Assembly: GCA_903875445.1 (NCBI GenBank)
Contig: CAIQWD010000107.1
Span: 1 to 64,000 of the forward strand
Length of the DNA: 64,000 nt
Direction: 5' to 3'
DNA from: an uncultured delta proteobacterium
GTDB taxonomy: Bacteria > Desulfobacterota > Desulfobulbia > Desulfobulbales > Desulfocapsaceae
The notes below the pieces were generated by a model. That model saw only the letters and a list, made by a program, of their open reading frames with translations. It ran no database searches and was not told where the DNA came from. Numbering within the stretch: the stretch's first letter is position 1; each line of letters starts with the position of its first letter. This document shows, piece after piece, positions 18,452 to 27,438 of the stretch. The position numbers and the translations under genes were made by a program.

Positions 18452-19647
18452 CGGAGTGGTGGGAACGGGATGATCTCCACTTCCGGGATGGCGTCCTGAT
18501 ATTTGCCGGCAGGCGGGTCGATGAGCTGGCGAGACAATTCGGGACGCCGGCCTTTTATTATAATGGTCGGCGGATGGTTGCCAATGTAGAGCGGTTGCGC
18601 GCAGCTTTGCAGGAGGCCGGTCTTGGCGATCGTTCCCGCATCAAGTATGCGATGAAAGCCAATCGCTTTGCACCGCTCCTCACCCATTTGCAGGGCACGG
18701 GCCTGGTCGGCATCGATGCCTGTTCGCCGAACGAGGTGGAGCATGCCATCGGCTGCGGCTTTTCGGCGGATGATATCTCCTTTACCGCCACCAGCCTGTC
18801 GAACCGCGATCTGGAGCGCTTGTCGCGCATCGAAGGCCTGTCGATGAATTGCGACTCGATCAGCGCCATCCGCCGCTGGGGAGAGCTCGGCCCAGGCCGG
18901 AGTATCGGCATCCGCGTCAATCCGGCGCTCGGCATCAGCCGGGCGCAGAACGAAAAGCTCCAGTACAGCGGCATCAATACCACCAAATTCGGTATCTACC
19001 GGGAGCAATTCGCCGAAGCGGTGGCGGTGGCCAAAGACTACAACTTGACCATCAAGAAAATCCATTTCCACACCGGCTGCGGCTACCTGACCGCCCAGCT
19101 GGGAATATGGGATTCGATAATCGACAGCTGCTTATGGTTTGTCGATCAGCTGGACACGGTCGAGGTGGTCAATGTCGGCGGCGGCCTGGGGGTGCCCCAC
19201 GTTGCCGAGGATGCACCGCTTGACCTGAGCCGCTGGGCGGGAATCCTCGCTCGCCATTTTCGTAACCGGTCGCAGTCCATCGAGATCGAACCGGGGGATT
19301 TTCTCGCCAAGGATACCGGCATCCTGCTCTTGACCGTCAATACCGTGGAAAAGAAAATGGAGACGGTATTTGTCGGGGTCGACGCCGGTTTCAACCTCGC
19401 CGTTGAACCTGCTGTCTACGGCCTGCCCTTTCATCCGGTGCCTGCCCTGCGCCTGCCCGGAGATAGCCGAACCGTGACCATCGTCGGCAATATCAACGAG
19501 GCCCTTGATGTCTGGTATGCCAATATCAGCATGCCGCCGCTTGCAGAAGGACAGACCCTGGCCCTGATCAATGCCGGTGCCTACTCCTCGGCCATGGCCT
19601 CGAACCATTGCCTGCGCGGCGAATTCAAGGAGTTTCTTCTGACCTAG
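18448..19647 (+). CDS. Diaminopimelate decarboxylase-like PLP enzyme
   Basis: A 399-residue fold-type III pyridoxal-phosphate enzyme. Lys70 in KYAMKAN should hold PLP; HFHTGCGY and VGGGLGVP are the phosphate-binding glycine segments; EPGDF occupies the place of the EPGR motif; and the C-terminal SMPPLAEGQTL and NAGAY follow the DapDC/ornithine decarboxylase pattern. EPG-D instead of EPG-R changes a residue that normally contacts substrate, so the substrate may not be meso-diaminopimelate. The ATG at 18448 overlaps the SET stop; an in-frame GTG 12 bases upstream is possible. Coupling with a SET methyltransferase hints at a shared pathway or at a modified lysine or peptide product, which is speculative. 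Confidence 0.88.
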   Translation: MTEWWERDDLHFRDGVLIFAGRRVDELARQFGTPAFYYNGRRMVANVERLRAALQEAGLGDRSRIKYAMKANRFAPLLTHLQGTGLVGIDACSPNEVEHAIGCGFSADDISFTATSLSNRDLERLSRIEGLSMNCDSISAIRRWGELGPGRSIGIRVNPALGISRAQNEKLQYSGINTTKFGIYREQFAEAVAVAKDYNLTIKKIHFHTGCGYLTAQLGIWDSIIDSCLWFVDQLDTVEVVNVGGGLGVPHVAEDAPLDLSRWAGILARHFRNRSQSIEIEPGDFLAKDTGILLLTVNTVEKKMETVFVGVDAGFNLAVEPAVYGLPFHPVPALRLPGDSRTVTIVGNINEALDVWYANISMPPLAEGQTLALINAGAYSSAMASNHCLRGEFKEFLLT

Positions 19648-19675
19648 GCGGCATGCAACAGCCGAAATGTTAGAC

Positions 19676-19709
19676 CGGGGTGAAAAAGCAATTTTTCACC
19701 CCGTTTTTA
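19676..19709 (+). terminator. Rho-independent terminator
   Basis: A perfect 12-bp stem (CGGGGTGAAAAA at 19676-19687 with its complement at 19692-19703), a GCAA tetraloop and a following TTTTTAT run form a textbook terminator 28 bases after the decarboxylase stop. It separates the SET/decarboxylase pair from ppnP. Confidence 0.95.
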
Positions 19710-19756
19710 TTGGTGCTGCAACCCTACTGAACTTTATTCAATAAAAGGACCATCCA

Positions 19757-20071
19757 ATGAGCAATTTCACCAATGTAACCATCACCAAGAAGGCCAATAT
19801 CTATTTTGACGGCAAGGTAACCAGCCGCACCATCACCTTTGCCGACGGTTCGAAGAAGACCCTCGGCATCATGCTCCCCGGTGAATACACCTTCAATACC
19901 GATGCGGCGGAGCTGATGGAAATTCTTGCCGGCAACCTGCAGGTGCAATTGCCGGGATCGGCGGAATGGCAAACCTATGGAGCCGGAAGCGCCTTCGAAG
20001 TTCCGGCTAAGTCGAGCTTCAGTCTGAAGGTGGCGGTGATTACCGACTATTGCTGCTCTTTTTTGAAATAA
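19757..20071 (+). CDS. ppnP: Pyrimidine/purine nucleoside phosphorylase PpnP
   Basis: This 104-residue protein matches the YaiE/PpnP family (formerly DUF1255) along its whole length: [19 protein letters not shown] at the start, [10 protein letters not shown] and [13 protein letters not shown] in the middle, and [16 protein letters not shown] at the end. It is a single cupin barrel that phosphorolyses several nucleosides to free base and ribose-1-phosphate for salvage. The start has AAGGA eight bases upstream. It sits alone after a strong terminator and converges on speB. Confidence 0.96.
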   Translation: MSNFTNVTITKKANIYFDGKVTSRTITFADGSKKTLGIMLPGEYTFNTDAAELMEILAGNLQVQLPGSAEWQTYGAGSAFEVPAKSSFSLKVAVITDYCCSFLK

Positions 20072-20089
20072 AGACGAGACAAATGGGCA

Positions 20090-20980
20090 TCACCGGCCGA
20101 GGTTGCGGCTAATGATCCCCATAACCGAATAAACCAGCTGGGCGGCGGCAAAATCGGAAACATGATCGCCGTCGCGCGGGGCCAGTTCGACCAGATCAAA
20201 ACCAAGTACCGTCCGCCCGGCTACCGCCCGCTCGATAAAGGTTAAAGTCTGGTGCCAGTTTGGCCCACCGGGCACCGGCGTGCCGGTGGCAGGGATAACG
20301 GAAGGATTGAGGCCGTCGACGTCGATGCTGAGATAAATATTTTTCGGAAAACTGCCCGGCAAGGCAAATTTCTTGAGATTTATGCCTGGGATGTCCCGGC
20401 CGTCGAGATGCTGAACCCGTTTTTCCTGCCGGTACTGCACCTCCTCCAGGCACAGCGCCCGCACGCCGAACTGCATGAGGGTGCAGCCGCACTCCTCCAG
20501 CGCCCGACGCATGACGCAGGCGTGGCTGAAGGGCGAACCCTCAAAACTTGCCCGCAGATCGGCATGGGCGTCGATCTGAATAATGCCGATCGGTTCGGGG
20601 AAACTCCCGGCCAGGACGCGAATCGGTGCAAGACTCACCGTATGCTCGCCGCCGAGGACCACGGGGAGAGATCGGCGGGCGATCACCGCCTGCACGGCTT
20701 TCTCTATTCGCCTGAGGACCGTTCCTATTTTGCCGCTGCAGTCAACCGCCGGACCGGTGGCGATACCGGCGCTGAGCGGCTCGGACAAGCCATCCCAGGC
20801 CTCAAGCTGCTGCGAGGCGGCAAGAATTGCCGCAGGTCCTGCGGCGGTGCCGCCGCCGTAGGACACACTTCTTTCCAGCGGCACGGGGATCACCGTAAAA
20901 AGTGGTTCAAGCTCTTCCCGCCCCTCTGCCTCCGACTGAAGAAATCCGGCGCTCTTCTCTCTTTGCAATGCCTGCTTCAT
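20090..20980 (-). CDS. speB: Agmatinase
   Basis: A 296-residue ureohydrolase that converts agmatine to putrescine and urea. Manganese-binding motifs are all present: GGEHTVSL, IDAHADLR, SHACVMRR and SIDVDGLNPS, the last with Asn where LDP is common. The pairing with SpeA in the same operon supports agmatine rather than arginine or guanidinobutyrate as the substrate. It is the last gene of the polyamine operon; its ATG directly follows the TAA of the decarboxylase gene (TAAATG), so translation is coupled. Formiminoglutamase-type activity is a less likely alternative. Confidence 0.95.
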   Translation of the reverse strand: MKQALQREKSAGFLQSEAEGREELEPLFTVIPVPLERSVSYGGGTAAGPAAILAASQQLEAWDGLSEPLSAGIATGPAVDCSGKIGTVLRRIEKAVQAVIARRSLPVVLGGEHTVSLAPIRVLAGSFPEPIGIIQIDAHADLRASFEGSPFSHACVMRRALEECGCTLMQFGVRALCLEEVQYRQEKRVQHLDGRDIPGINLKKFALPGSFPKNIYLSIDVDGLNPSVIPATGTPVPGGPNWHQTLTFIERAVAGRTVLGFDLVELAPRDGDHVSDFAAAQLVYSVMGIISRNLGR

Positions 20981-22153
20981 TTATGACAACCTGTTTTTAA
21001 AATCCTCGTAGCCAAAAGACCGCACACATTCATAGCTGTCGTCGCCGGGTTCGTAGAGGTACATGGCCGGCAAGCCGACCCCGTTAAAGGTATTATTCTT
21101 GACCATGGTGTAGATCGCCATATCGCTGAAAACCAGCTGATCGCCGATGGCTAAGGGCTGATCAAAGGAATAGATTCCGGCCACGTCACCAGCAAGACAC
21201 GACAGCCCGCCGATGCGGTAACTGTGGGCTTTTTCTCCTTCCAGTCCTGCGCCAACGATATGCGGCCGATAGGGCATCTCCAGAACATCGGGCATATGGG
21301 CGGGCACCGAGCTGTCGATGATGGCGATCGGCATATCGGCATGGGCGAGGTCGAGAACGGTGCTCACCAAATAGCCGCAATTGAGGGCCACCGCCTCGCC
21401 CGGTTCGAGATAGACCTGCACTCCCCATTTGTCTTTGAAGGCTTTGACGACCCGAATCAAGCGTTCGAGGTCATAGCCCGGACGGGTGATATGGTGGCCG
21501 CCGCCAAAATTGACGTAGCGCATCCGCCCAATCAGATCGCCGAAGCGCTCTTCCACCGCCGTGACCGTGCGCTCCAGGCAATCGGCATCCTGCTCGCAGA
21601 GATTATGCCAGTGCAGGCCGGTCACTCCGGCAAGGAGATCCATCCGCAGCTCGGCGCGACGGATGCCGAGACGCGAGCCGGAGGCACAGGGGTCGTACAT
21701 CGCCACCGTCCCCTCGCTGTGTTCCGGATTGATGCGGATGCCAAGCTCGATCATCTTGCCCGACCTGGCTGCATATTCTTCAATTACCGGCCGAAACCGT
21801 TCCAGCTGGCTCATCGAGTTAAAGAGAATATGGTCGGAGGTCCGGCACAGCTCCGCCATATCCGCCGCCGAATAGGCGGCGGCAAAGGTATGCACCTCTT
21901 TGCCGAACTCCTCATAACCCAGGCGCGCCTCGTTAGGCGAGCTGGCACAAACCCCGTCGAGGGTCTGTGCGATAAGCGGAAAGACCCGGAACATGGAAAA
22001 ACATTTCAGGGCAAGAAGAATCCGGCAACCGGTCCGCGCCTTGACCTCGGCGAGAATGCCAAGATTATGGCGGAGCAAACCGACATCGACCAGATAACAA
22101 GGCGTGGTCAACCGACCGGGGTCAAAGCGGTATTCAAGGCGACCGTTTATCAC
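20981..22153 (-). CDS. nspC: Carboxynorspermidine/carboxyspermidine decarboxylase
   Basis: A 390-residue fold-type III PLP decarboxylase of the NspC group. ILLALKCF carries the PLP lysine in the family's LALKC context instead of the DapDC YAVKAN; CASSPNEARLG and NFGGGHHITRPGYD are typical of NspC; and LEPGEAVA ends the barrel. It decarboxylates carboxyspermidine to spermidine (or carboxynorspermidine to norspermidine). The start is a GTG at 22153 that overlaps the dehydrogenase stop (GTGA). With SpeA/SpeB supplying putrescine, spermidine is the expected product. Confidence 0.95.
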   Translation of the reverse strand: MINGRLEYRFDPGRLTTPCYLVDVGLLRHNLGILAEVKARTGCRILLALKCFSMFRVFPLIAQTLDGVCASSPNEARLGYEEFGKEVHTFAAAYSAADMAELCRTSDHILFNSMSQLERFRPVIEEYAARSGKMIELGIRINPEHSEGTVAMYDPCASGSRLGIRRAELRMDLLAGVTGLHWHNLCEQDADCLERTVTAVEERFGDLIGRMRYVNFGGGHHITRPGYDLERLIRVVKAFKDKWGVQVYLEPGEAVALNCGYLVSTVLDLAHADMPIAIIDSSVPAHMPDVLEMPYRPHIVGAGLEGEKAHSYRIGGLSCLAGDVAGIYSFDQPLAIGDQLVFSDMAIYTMVKNNTFNGVGLPAMYLYEPGDDSYECVRSFGYEDFKNRLS

Positions 22154-23340
22154 AGCTCGACTACCACCCAGGGCAGGCCGTAGCGGTTCAGGTCGGCCAT
22201 AAAGGGATCGGGGTCCATCTGCTCCATGTGCCAGACACCAGGCCTTCGCCAGGTCTTCTCAAGGATCAGTTTGGCGCCGATCATCGCCGGTACGCCGGTG
22301 GTATAACTGATCGCCTGGGAACCGACCTCACGGTACGATGCCTCATGGCTGCAGATATTGTAGACGAAGATCTTTTTACTCTTGCCGTCCTTCACCCCTT
22401 TCAGCAGGCAACCGATGCAGGTCTTGCCCTTGGTCAGCGGTCCAAGCGACGAGGGTTCGGGCAGCACCTTTTTCAGAAACTGGATGGGGATGATCTGCTG
22501 CCCGCCGAACTCCACCGGATCGATACGGGTCATGCCGACGTTTTCCAGGACCCGCAGATGGGTCAGATACTGCTCGCCGAAGGTCATCCAGAACCGCGCC
22601 CGCTTGAGGCCCTTCAAATGCAGGACCAACGACTCCAACTCCTCATGGTACATGAGAAAACATTTCTTCGGGCCGATACCGTCCGGGAAGTCGTACATCA
22701 TCGACCAGGACAGCGGGTCGGTATCCACCCACTCGCCGTGCTCCCAGTAGCGGCCGCGCTGGGTGATCTCGCGGATGTTGATTTCCGGATTGAAATTGGT
22801 GGCGAAATGCTGACCGTGATCGCCGGCATTGCAGTCGATGATATCCAGTTCGTGGATCTCGTCGAAATGGTGCTTCTGCGCCCATGCAGAGAAGACGTTG
22901 GTCACCCCCGGATCAAAGCCGGAGCCAAGCAAGGCCATGAGTCCGGCCTTTTCAAAACGTTCACGGTAGGCCCATTGCCATTTGTACTCGAATTTGGCCT
23001 CGTCCAGCGGCTCGTAGTTGGCCGTATCGAGATAATCGACCCCGGTTACAAGACAAGCGTCCATCAGCGTCAAGTCCTGGTAGGGCAGCGCCAGATTGAC
23101 GAGCAAATCCGGCCGCACATCGCGGATCAAGGCCACAGTCTCGGCGACATTGTCGGCATCGACCTGCCGAACCTCAATGGTTCTACCCGTCCGTTCTTTG
23201 ATACTTGCGGCGATTGCCTGACATTTCGAAAGAGTCCTGCTGGCCAGCACGATCTCCGCAAAACTTTCCGCCAGAAAAGCGCATTTGTGAGCGGTAACCC
23301 CGGCCACCCCGCCTGCGCCGATTATCAATACCTTTGCCAT
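22150..23340 (-). CDS. Carboxyspermidine synthase (saccharopine dehydrogenase family)
   Basis: A 396-residue NADPH-dependent reductase. KVLIIGAGGVAGVTAHKCA is the N-terminal Rossmann dinucleotide-binding turn, and the rest follows the saccharopine dehydrogenase-like/CANSDH pattern. It condenses aspartate beta-semialdehyde with putrescine (or diaminopropane) and reduces the Schiff base. GGAGG six bases before the ATG at 23340 supports the start. It is the second gene of the polyamine operon, separated from speA by 62 bases that carry the C-rich repeat, and coupled to nspC. Saccharopine metabolism is unlikely because both partners belong to the spermidine route. Confidence 0.95.
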   Translation of the reverse strand: MAKVLIIGAGGVAGVTAHKCAFLAESFAEIVLASRTLSKCQAIAASIKERTGRTIEVRQVDADNVAETVALIRDVRPDLLVNLALPYQDLTLMDACLVTGVDYLDTANYEPLDEAKFEYKWQWAYRERFEKAGLMALLGSGFDPGVTNVFSAWAQKHHFDEIHELDIIDCNAGDHGQHFATNFNPEINIREITQRGRYWEHGEWVDTDPLSWSMMYDFPDGIGPKKCFLMYHEELESLVLHLKGLKRARFWMTFGEQYLTHLRVLENVGMTRIDPVEFGGQQIIPIQFLKKVLPEPSSLGPLTKGKTCIGCLLKGVKDGKSKKIFVYNICSHEASYREVGSQAISYTTGVPAMIGAKLILEKTWRRPGVWHMEQMDPDPFMADLNRYGLPWVVVEL

Positions 23341-23370
23341 CTCAACCTCCCAAAATCCATCGATCTTTTA

Positions 23371-23407
23371 CCCCTAACCCCTCACCCCTAACGCCTAACC
23401 CCTCACC
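23371..23407 (-). repeat. Telomere-like C-rich repeat, potential G-quadruplex on the coding strand
   Basis: On the plus strand four CCCC runs lie at 23371-23374, 23378-23381, 23385-23388 and 23399-23402, separated by TAA, TCA and a 10-base loop. On the minus strand, which is the sense strand of the spermidine operon, these are four G4 runs in the intergenic mRNA between speA and the dehydrogenase gene. The last bases overlap the speA stop region. This could fold in RNA and tune expression. Confidence 0.6.
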
Positions 23408-25328
23408 TTTCAAAATAAGTATACCCCCGCAGCCCGGCCTCATAAACCTGCATCACCGTCTTCCGTTCAAGCGGCGAAATCAGACCCTCCTTGACCGCAA
23501 GCTCGGCGGTTTTGCGGAATTTCATCAGCAACCGTTTCGGATCGTATTCCACATAGGACAAGATATCGGCAACCGTATCGCCTTCCAGTTCGCCGGAAAA
23601 ATCGAACTTGCCGTCTTCATGCAGGCTGACCGTCACCACGTTGGTGTCGCCCAGCAGGTTATGGAGATCGCCGAGGGTCTCTTGATAGGCGCCGACGAGA
23701 AAGACCCCGAGATAGTATTCCTCCGACTCCTTCAGCTCGTGCAGCGGCAAGAAGCGCTTGGCGCCGAACCGGTCGACAAAACTGTCGATCTTGCCGTCGC
23801 AGTCGCAGGTGATGTCGGCGAGGATGGCGTTGCGGGTCGGCCTTTCGTTGAGGCGATGGATAGGCATGACCGGGAACAACTGATCGATTGCCCAGCTGTC
23901 CGGAAGCGATTGAAACAGACTGAAATTGCAGTAGTAGATATCGGAGAGCAAACGCTCGATCTCGGAGATCTCAGCCGGAGCGTTTTTCATTTGCTTGGTT
24001 GTCTGGAGAATACGGTTGAGAGTCGTCCAGAAGATATTTTCACCAAGGGAGCGTTCCCTGAGGCTTATCTTGCCGTGGTTGAACAGCTGTCGGACCTCGT
24101 CACGGTAGAAGATGGTATCGTTGAGGGTTTCCTGGATATTGCGAATCGAAAGACCATTCAGCGATTCGAGCATATTGGCAAGCTGCGGATGGCACCCCCC
24201 CGGTAATTCGCTGGGCAGGGGGTCGGGCTCAAAGACCGTGCGGTCGAGGACGTTGAACAGCAGCACCGAATAGTAGGCGACCAGCGCCCGGCCGGTTTCG
24301 GTGATGATGATCGGGTGGTCGATGCCCTGCTCGTCAAGAGTCGTCATCACCGCTTCGCAGATATCGGTACAGTACTCGTTGAGGGAGTAGTTGCGGCTGG
24401 AAAGAAAGTTCGACTGCGAGCCGTCGTAATCGACCGCCAGGCCGCCGCCGAGATCGAGGTATTTCATGGCCGCGCCCTCCTTGACAAGGCCGGCGTAGAC
24501 CCGGCAGGCCTCGTTGACCGCGGTACGGATCTCACGGATATTGGAGATCTGCGAACCAAGGTGGTAATGGACCATCTGCAGACAGTGCAGCATGCCTTCC
24601 GCCACCAGAAGGTCGACGGCATCGATCAACTGGGTGGTGTTCAGACCGAAGATGGAGCGCTCGCCGCCCGATTCGGCCCAGTGGCCACCGGCCTGGCTGG
24701 ACAGCTTGATCCGCACTCCAAGGACAGGTGTGGCGCCAAGGGCGCGCGACCGCTCGATGATCAGCGGCAGTTCGCTCGGCATCTCCACCACCAAAATGCA
24801 GCGGAAGCCGAGTTTCACGGCGGTGAGCGCCAGATCGATGAATTCTTCATCCTTGTAGCCGTTGCAGACGAGGGGCGCTTCCTTATCGACCATCATCCCC
24901 ATGGCGGCGATCAGCTCAGCCTTGCTGCCGGCCTCAAGACCATGGTGGTAGGGCCCGCCGTAGTGCACCATGGCGTCGATGACCTGTTTCTGTTGGTTTA
25001 CCTTGATCGGGTAGGCGCCGAGGAAACTCCCTTTATAACCGAGATTTTTCATGGCGGCGATAAAGGTTTCATTGAGCTGCGAGATCTGGGCGTCGAGGAT
25101 GTTCTCAATGCGCAGCAACACCGGCATATCAAGGCCACGCTCTTTCAAGCCCTCGACGATTGCCGGTATCGACACGGCTCGGTCGGGGGCGTTCGGCGAA
25201 GGCTGAACCAACATATCGCCCTTGTCCGAAACCCGGAAATAACCGCCACTCCATTCCGCCACCCGATACAGTTCGGACGATTTTTCAACACCCCAGCGCT
25301 CTAATAAATCGGACAATTCATTCACCAC
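23403..25328 (-). CDS. speA: Biosynthetic arginine decarboxylase
   Basis: A 641-residue PLP enzyme of the fold-type III arginine decarboxylase family; length and layout match SpeA (about 630-660). GAYPIKVNQQK holds the PLP lysine near residue 105, LDLGGGLAVDYDGS is the glycine-rich phosphate site, and ITETGRALVAYY is the EPGR-equivalent. It converts arginine to agmatine, the first step of the operon. The start is a GTG at 25328 without a strong ribosome site; no ATG is near in frame. A long divergent gap upstream should hold the operon promoter. Confidence 0.96.
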   Translation of the reverse strand: MVNELSDLLERWGVEKSSELYRVAEWSGGYFRVSDKGDMLVQPSPNAPDRAVSIPAIVEGLKERGLDMPVLLRIENILDAQISQLNETFIAAMKNLGYKGSFLGAYPIKVNQQKQVIDAMVHYGGPYHHGLEAGSKAELIAAMGMMVDKEAPLVCNGYKDEEFIDLALTAVKLGFRCILVVEMPSELPLIIERSRALGATPVLGVRIKLSSQAGGHWAESGGERSIFGLNTTQLIDAVDLLVAEGMLHCLQMVHYHLGSQISNIREIRTAVNEACRVYAGLVKEGAAMKYLDLGGGLAVDYDGSQSNFLSSRNYSLNEYCTDICEAVMTTLDEQGIDHPIIITETGRALVAYYSVLLFNVLDRTVFEPDPLPSELPGGCHPQLANMLESLNGLSIRNIQETLNDTIFYRDEVRQLFNHGKISLRERSLGENIFWTTLNRILQTTKQMKNAPAEISEIERLLSDIYYCNFSLFQSLPDSWAIDQLFPVMPIHRLNERPTRNAILADITCDCDGKIDSFVDRFGAKRFLPLHELKESEEYYLGVFLVGAYQETLGDLHNLLGDTNVVTVSLHEDGKFDFSGELEGDTVADILSYVEYDPKRLLMKFRKTAELAVKEGLISPLERKTVMQVYEAGLRGYTYFER

Positions 25329-25653
25329 CTTGGTAGAATAATGACATACGCCTCCACCCGAAAATGGGGTGAAACCGCAAGACCTTCCTGATAGTATAGG
25401 TTCTTGGCGAAAAAACGCCTATTTCTTTTTCAAAAGGTTTTTACCGTACTCGACTTTATGCCGTCAATACATTCTCAAATGCTCATCATTAAATAATATT
25501 TTACATTGGAGACACTCCATCAAACAACTCAAATACCTTTGGAAAGGAAAATGTCCCCCCAAGTAACCCCAGCCCTCTTTACATCGCTGCACCGATGTTT
25601 ATGTTCTCGCCCGGTATCGTAGCAGCAAAAAATCATAAAATCGGGTGCTATCC
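25329..25653. promoter_or_regulatory. Divergent gap between speA and a small unknown gene
   Basis: No gene is visible. A short hairpin GGCG-AAAAAA-CGCC (25406-25419) is followed by a T-rich run; part of it belongs to the 21-base repeat at 25410-25430 shared with 5145-5165. Read on the plus strand this hairpin plus T-run resembles a small terminator. Promoters for speA (minus) and the 25654 gene (plus) must lie here, but I cannot place them. Confidence 0.45.
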
Positions 25654-26025
25654 ATGACGAAGAAAAAAGCGCTTGCCGGCTCCGGCAAAACCGTGGCAAA
25701 GATGAAGGAAAAGAAAGTGAGTAGAGCAGAACCGGCCCATGATCCGATGCTCCAGGCCATGGTTTGGTATAAGGAAGAGAATTACCAAAAGCTGCTCGCG
25801 CTTTTTGATGACGCCGAACTGCTGCCGCCGACCTATGGCGACTGGCTGGCCAGGGCCGAGGAGAAAAAGGCCGAGGTCGAGGCCGCCGGCGACCAGGTGA
25901 TGAAGGTCTTTATCGACCCCGAGACCTTCCCGGAATGGTGCGAAAAAAAGAATCTGCCTAAAGATGCCAATTCGCGGACCGAGCTGGCCCTTGAGGTCGC
26001 GCAGGCAAAATCATTCAGCTTGTAG
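25654..26025 (+). CDS. Unknown small protein with basic N-terminus
   Basis: A 123-residue soluble protein. The first 30 residues are Lys-rich and likely disordered; the rest (WYKEENYQKLLALFDDAELLPPTYGDWLARAEE, positions about 40-75, and a C-terminal acidic part) looks like a compact helical domain that I recognise only as a common unnamed protein of this lineage. I chose the ATG at 25654; a GTG 9 bases upstream is also in frame, and neither has a good ribosome site. GC-rich codon use fits the host. It lies between speA and the aldolase gene, apparently alone. Confidence 0.75.
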   Translation: MTKKKALAGSGKTVAKMKEKKVSRAEPAHDPMLQAMVWYKEENYQKLLALFDDAELLPPTYGDWLARAEEKKAEVEAAGDQVMKVFIDPETFPEWCEKKNLPKDANSRTELALEVAQAKSFSL

Positions 26026-26278
26026 ATCTGGAAGTGTTCCCTCTATTCGGCTTTCTCTTCCTGAGGTAATAATGGCCAAATTGTTTCGTAATGTTTTCTA
26101 AAAACATCGCTTAACCGAGGTTTTATTCGGCAAGGTGTTGAATGTTCCTTATTTTCCTGTTAGATAATGCACAATTTTTTACATTAGGCAGGTTTTTAAA
26201 AACATCGGACCGTCCGGAGATCCCTTTTCCAGGTTTCCCCAAGCAGGCGAGTAGAACCATCAAGATGAGGAGCGAAAA

Positions 26279-27229
26279 ATGTTCAAAGAAGAAATCAAGG
26301 TTATCGATTGTACGGTCCGAGACGGTGGATTGATGAATCAATGGCAGTTCAGCGAAAAATTCGTGCGAAATGTCTACACTGCCCTGTCCGATGCCGGAGT
26401 AGACTACATGGAAATCGGCTATCTCAGCTCCCAGGACGCCTTCGATGCCAAAAAGTTCGGGCCCTGGAAATTTTGCCAGGAGAGGGATCTCAAAAAAATA
26501 GTCGGCGATGGTGAGAAAAGGATAAAACTGTCTGCCATGGCCGATATCGGCAGAATCGAAGAGCGCGATATCCCGCCGGCAACAGAGAGTTCTCTCGACA
26601 TGATCCGGATTGCCTGCTATGTCCACCAGATTGACGCTGCCATCGCTCTTGCCCATCATTGCCAAGGGAAGGGTTATGAAACGACCATAAATCTTATGGC
26701 GGTTTCAACTGTGGGACTGCGGGAACTCAATGAATGTCTTGAAGACCTCAATAAAAGCAAAGTTCCGATTATTTATCTGGTTGATTCTTTCGGTGCTTTC
26801 TACTCTGAAGATATCGACACTCTGGCCCAAAAATATATGGAACGGCTGCCGGGAAAGACTATCGGTGCCCATTTCCATAATAACCAGCAGCTGGCTTTCG
26901 CCAACACCATTTCGGCGATAATCAATGGGGTTAACTACCTCGATGCCACGCTCTACGGTATCGGCCGTGGTGCCGGCAATTGTCCTTTGGAGCTGCTCCT
27001 CTCCTTCTTGAAAAACCCTAAATTCCGGGTTCGACCAATCATTCAATGCATTGAAGAGGAGATTTTCCCGTGGAGTAAGAAAATCGATTGGGGTTATTCT
27101 ATTCCCTATATGGTCACCGGCACCATGAACCAGCATCCGAGAACCGCCATGGCCGTGATGGAATCCGAGACCAAGGATAATATCCTGGAATATTACGATA
27201 CAATCTGCAATGTAGTCGGTTCGGTTTAA
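26279..27229 (+). CDS. HMGL-like aldolase (DRE-TIM metallolyase family)
   Basis: A 316-residue TIM-barrel protein. VIDCTVRDGGLMNQWQFS near residues 8-25 is the DRE-TIM signature in the form DCTxRDGG, and GAHFHNNQQLAFANT near residue 197 supplies the metal-binding HxH. Similar proteins are annotated as 4-hydroxy-2-oxovalerate aldolase-like or simply aldolase catalytic domain proteins. It lacks the C-terminal domain of isopropylmalate/citramalate synthases, so an acyl-CoA condensation is less likely than a retro-aldol cleavage. GAGGAG six bases before the ATG at 26279 fixes the start. It is apparently monocistronic. Substrate unknown. Confidence 0.92.
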   Translation: MFKEEIKVIDCTVRDGGLMNQWQFSEKFVRNVYTALSDAGVDYMEIGYLSSQDAFDAKKFGPWKFCQERDLKKIVGDGEKRIKLSAMADIGRIEERDIPPATESSLDMIRIACYVHQIDAAIALAHHCQGKGYETTINLMAVSTVGLRELNECLEDLNKSKVPIIYLVDSFGAFYSEDIDTLAQKYMERLPGKTIGAHFHNNQQLAFANTISAIINGVNYLDATLYGIGRGAGNCPLELLLSFLKNPKFRVRPIIQCIEEEIFPWSKKIDWGYSIPYMVTGTMNQHPRTAMAVMESETKDNILEYYDTICNVVGSV

Positions 27230-27274
27230 GCCTTTTCCAAGCACCGCCGAGCAGTAAAGGTACTTCTGCCACGA

Positions 27275-27303
27275 GCCGAAACCAACTATCGGCATATTTT
27301 TTT
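27275..27303 (+). terminator. Weak candidate terminator after the aldolase gene
   Basis: GCCGA at 27275-27279 pairs with TCGGC at 27289-27293, followed by ATATTTTTTT. A 5-bp stem is short, but the T-run and the position 46 bases after the stop make termination plausible. Confidence 0.35.
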
Positions 27304-27438
27304 AGCCGCGGCAGGCCCATGGTTGTTGCCTGCATAAATGCCGAAACCGACAGCCGGAAAATCGTACTGGTGAGGCCAATTTTCGCTGGCCCGGTCTTCT
27401 TCATTTCTGTTTGCAATCTTTTGTTCATCGATTGGTGG

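Noticed and set aside
23341-23410. C-rich repeat as a CRISPR array
   Set aside because: Units are 7-14 bases without spacers; no cas gene is in the window.
26123-26665. 180-codon frame on the minus strand over the start of the aldolase gene
   Set aside because: It is antisense to the conserved DRE-TIM signature and has no ribosome site.
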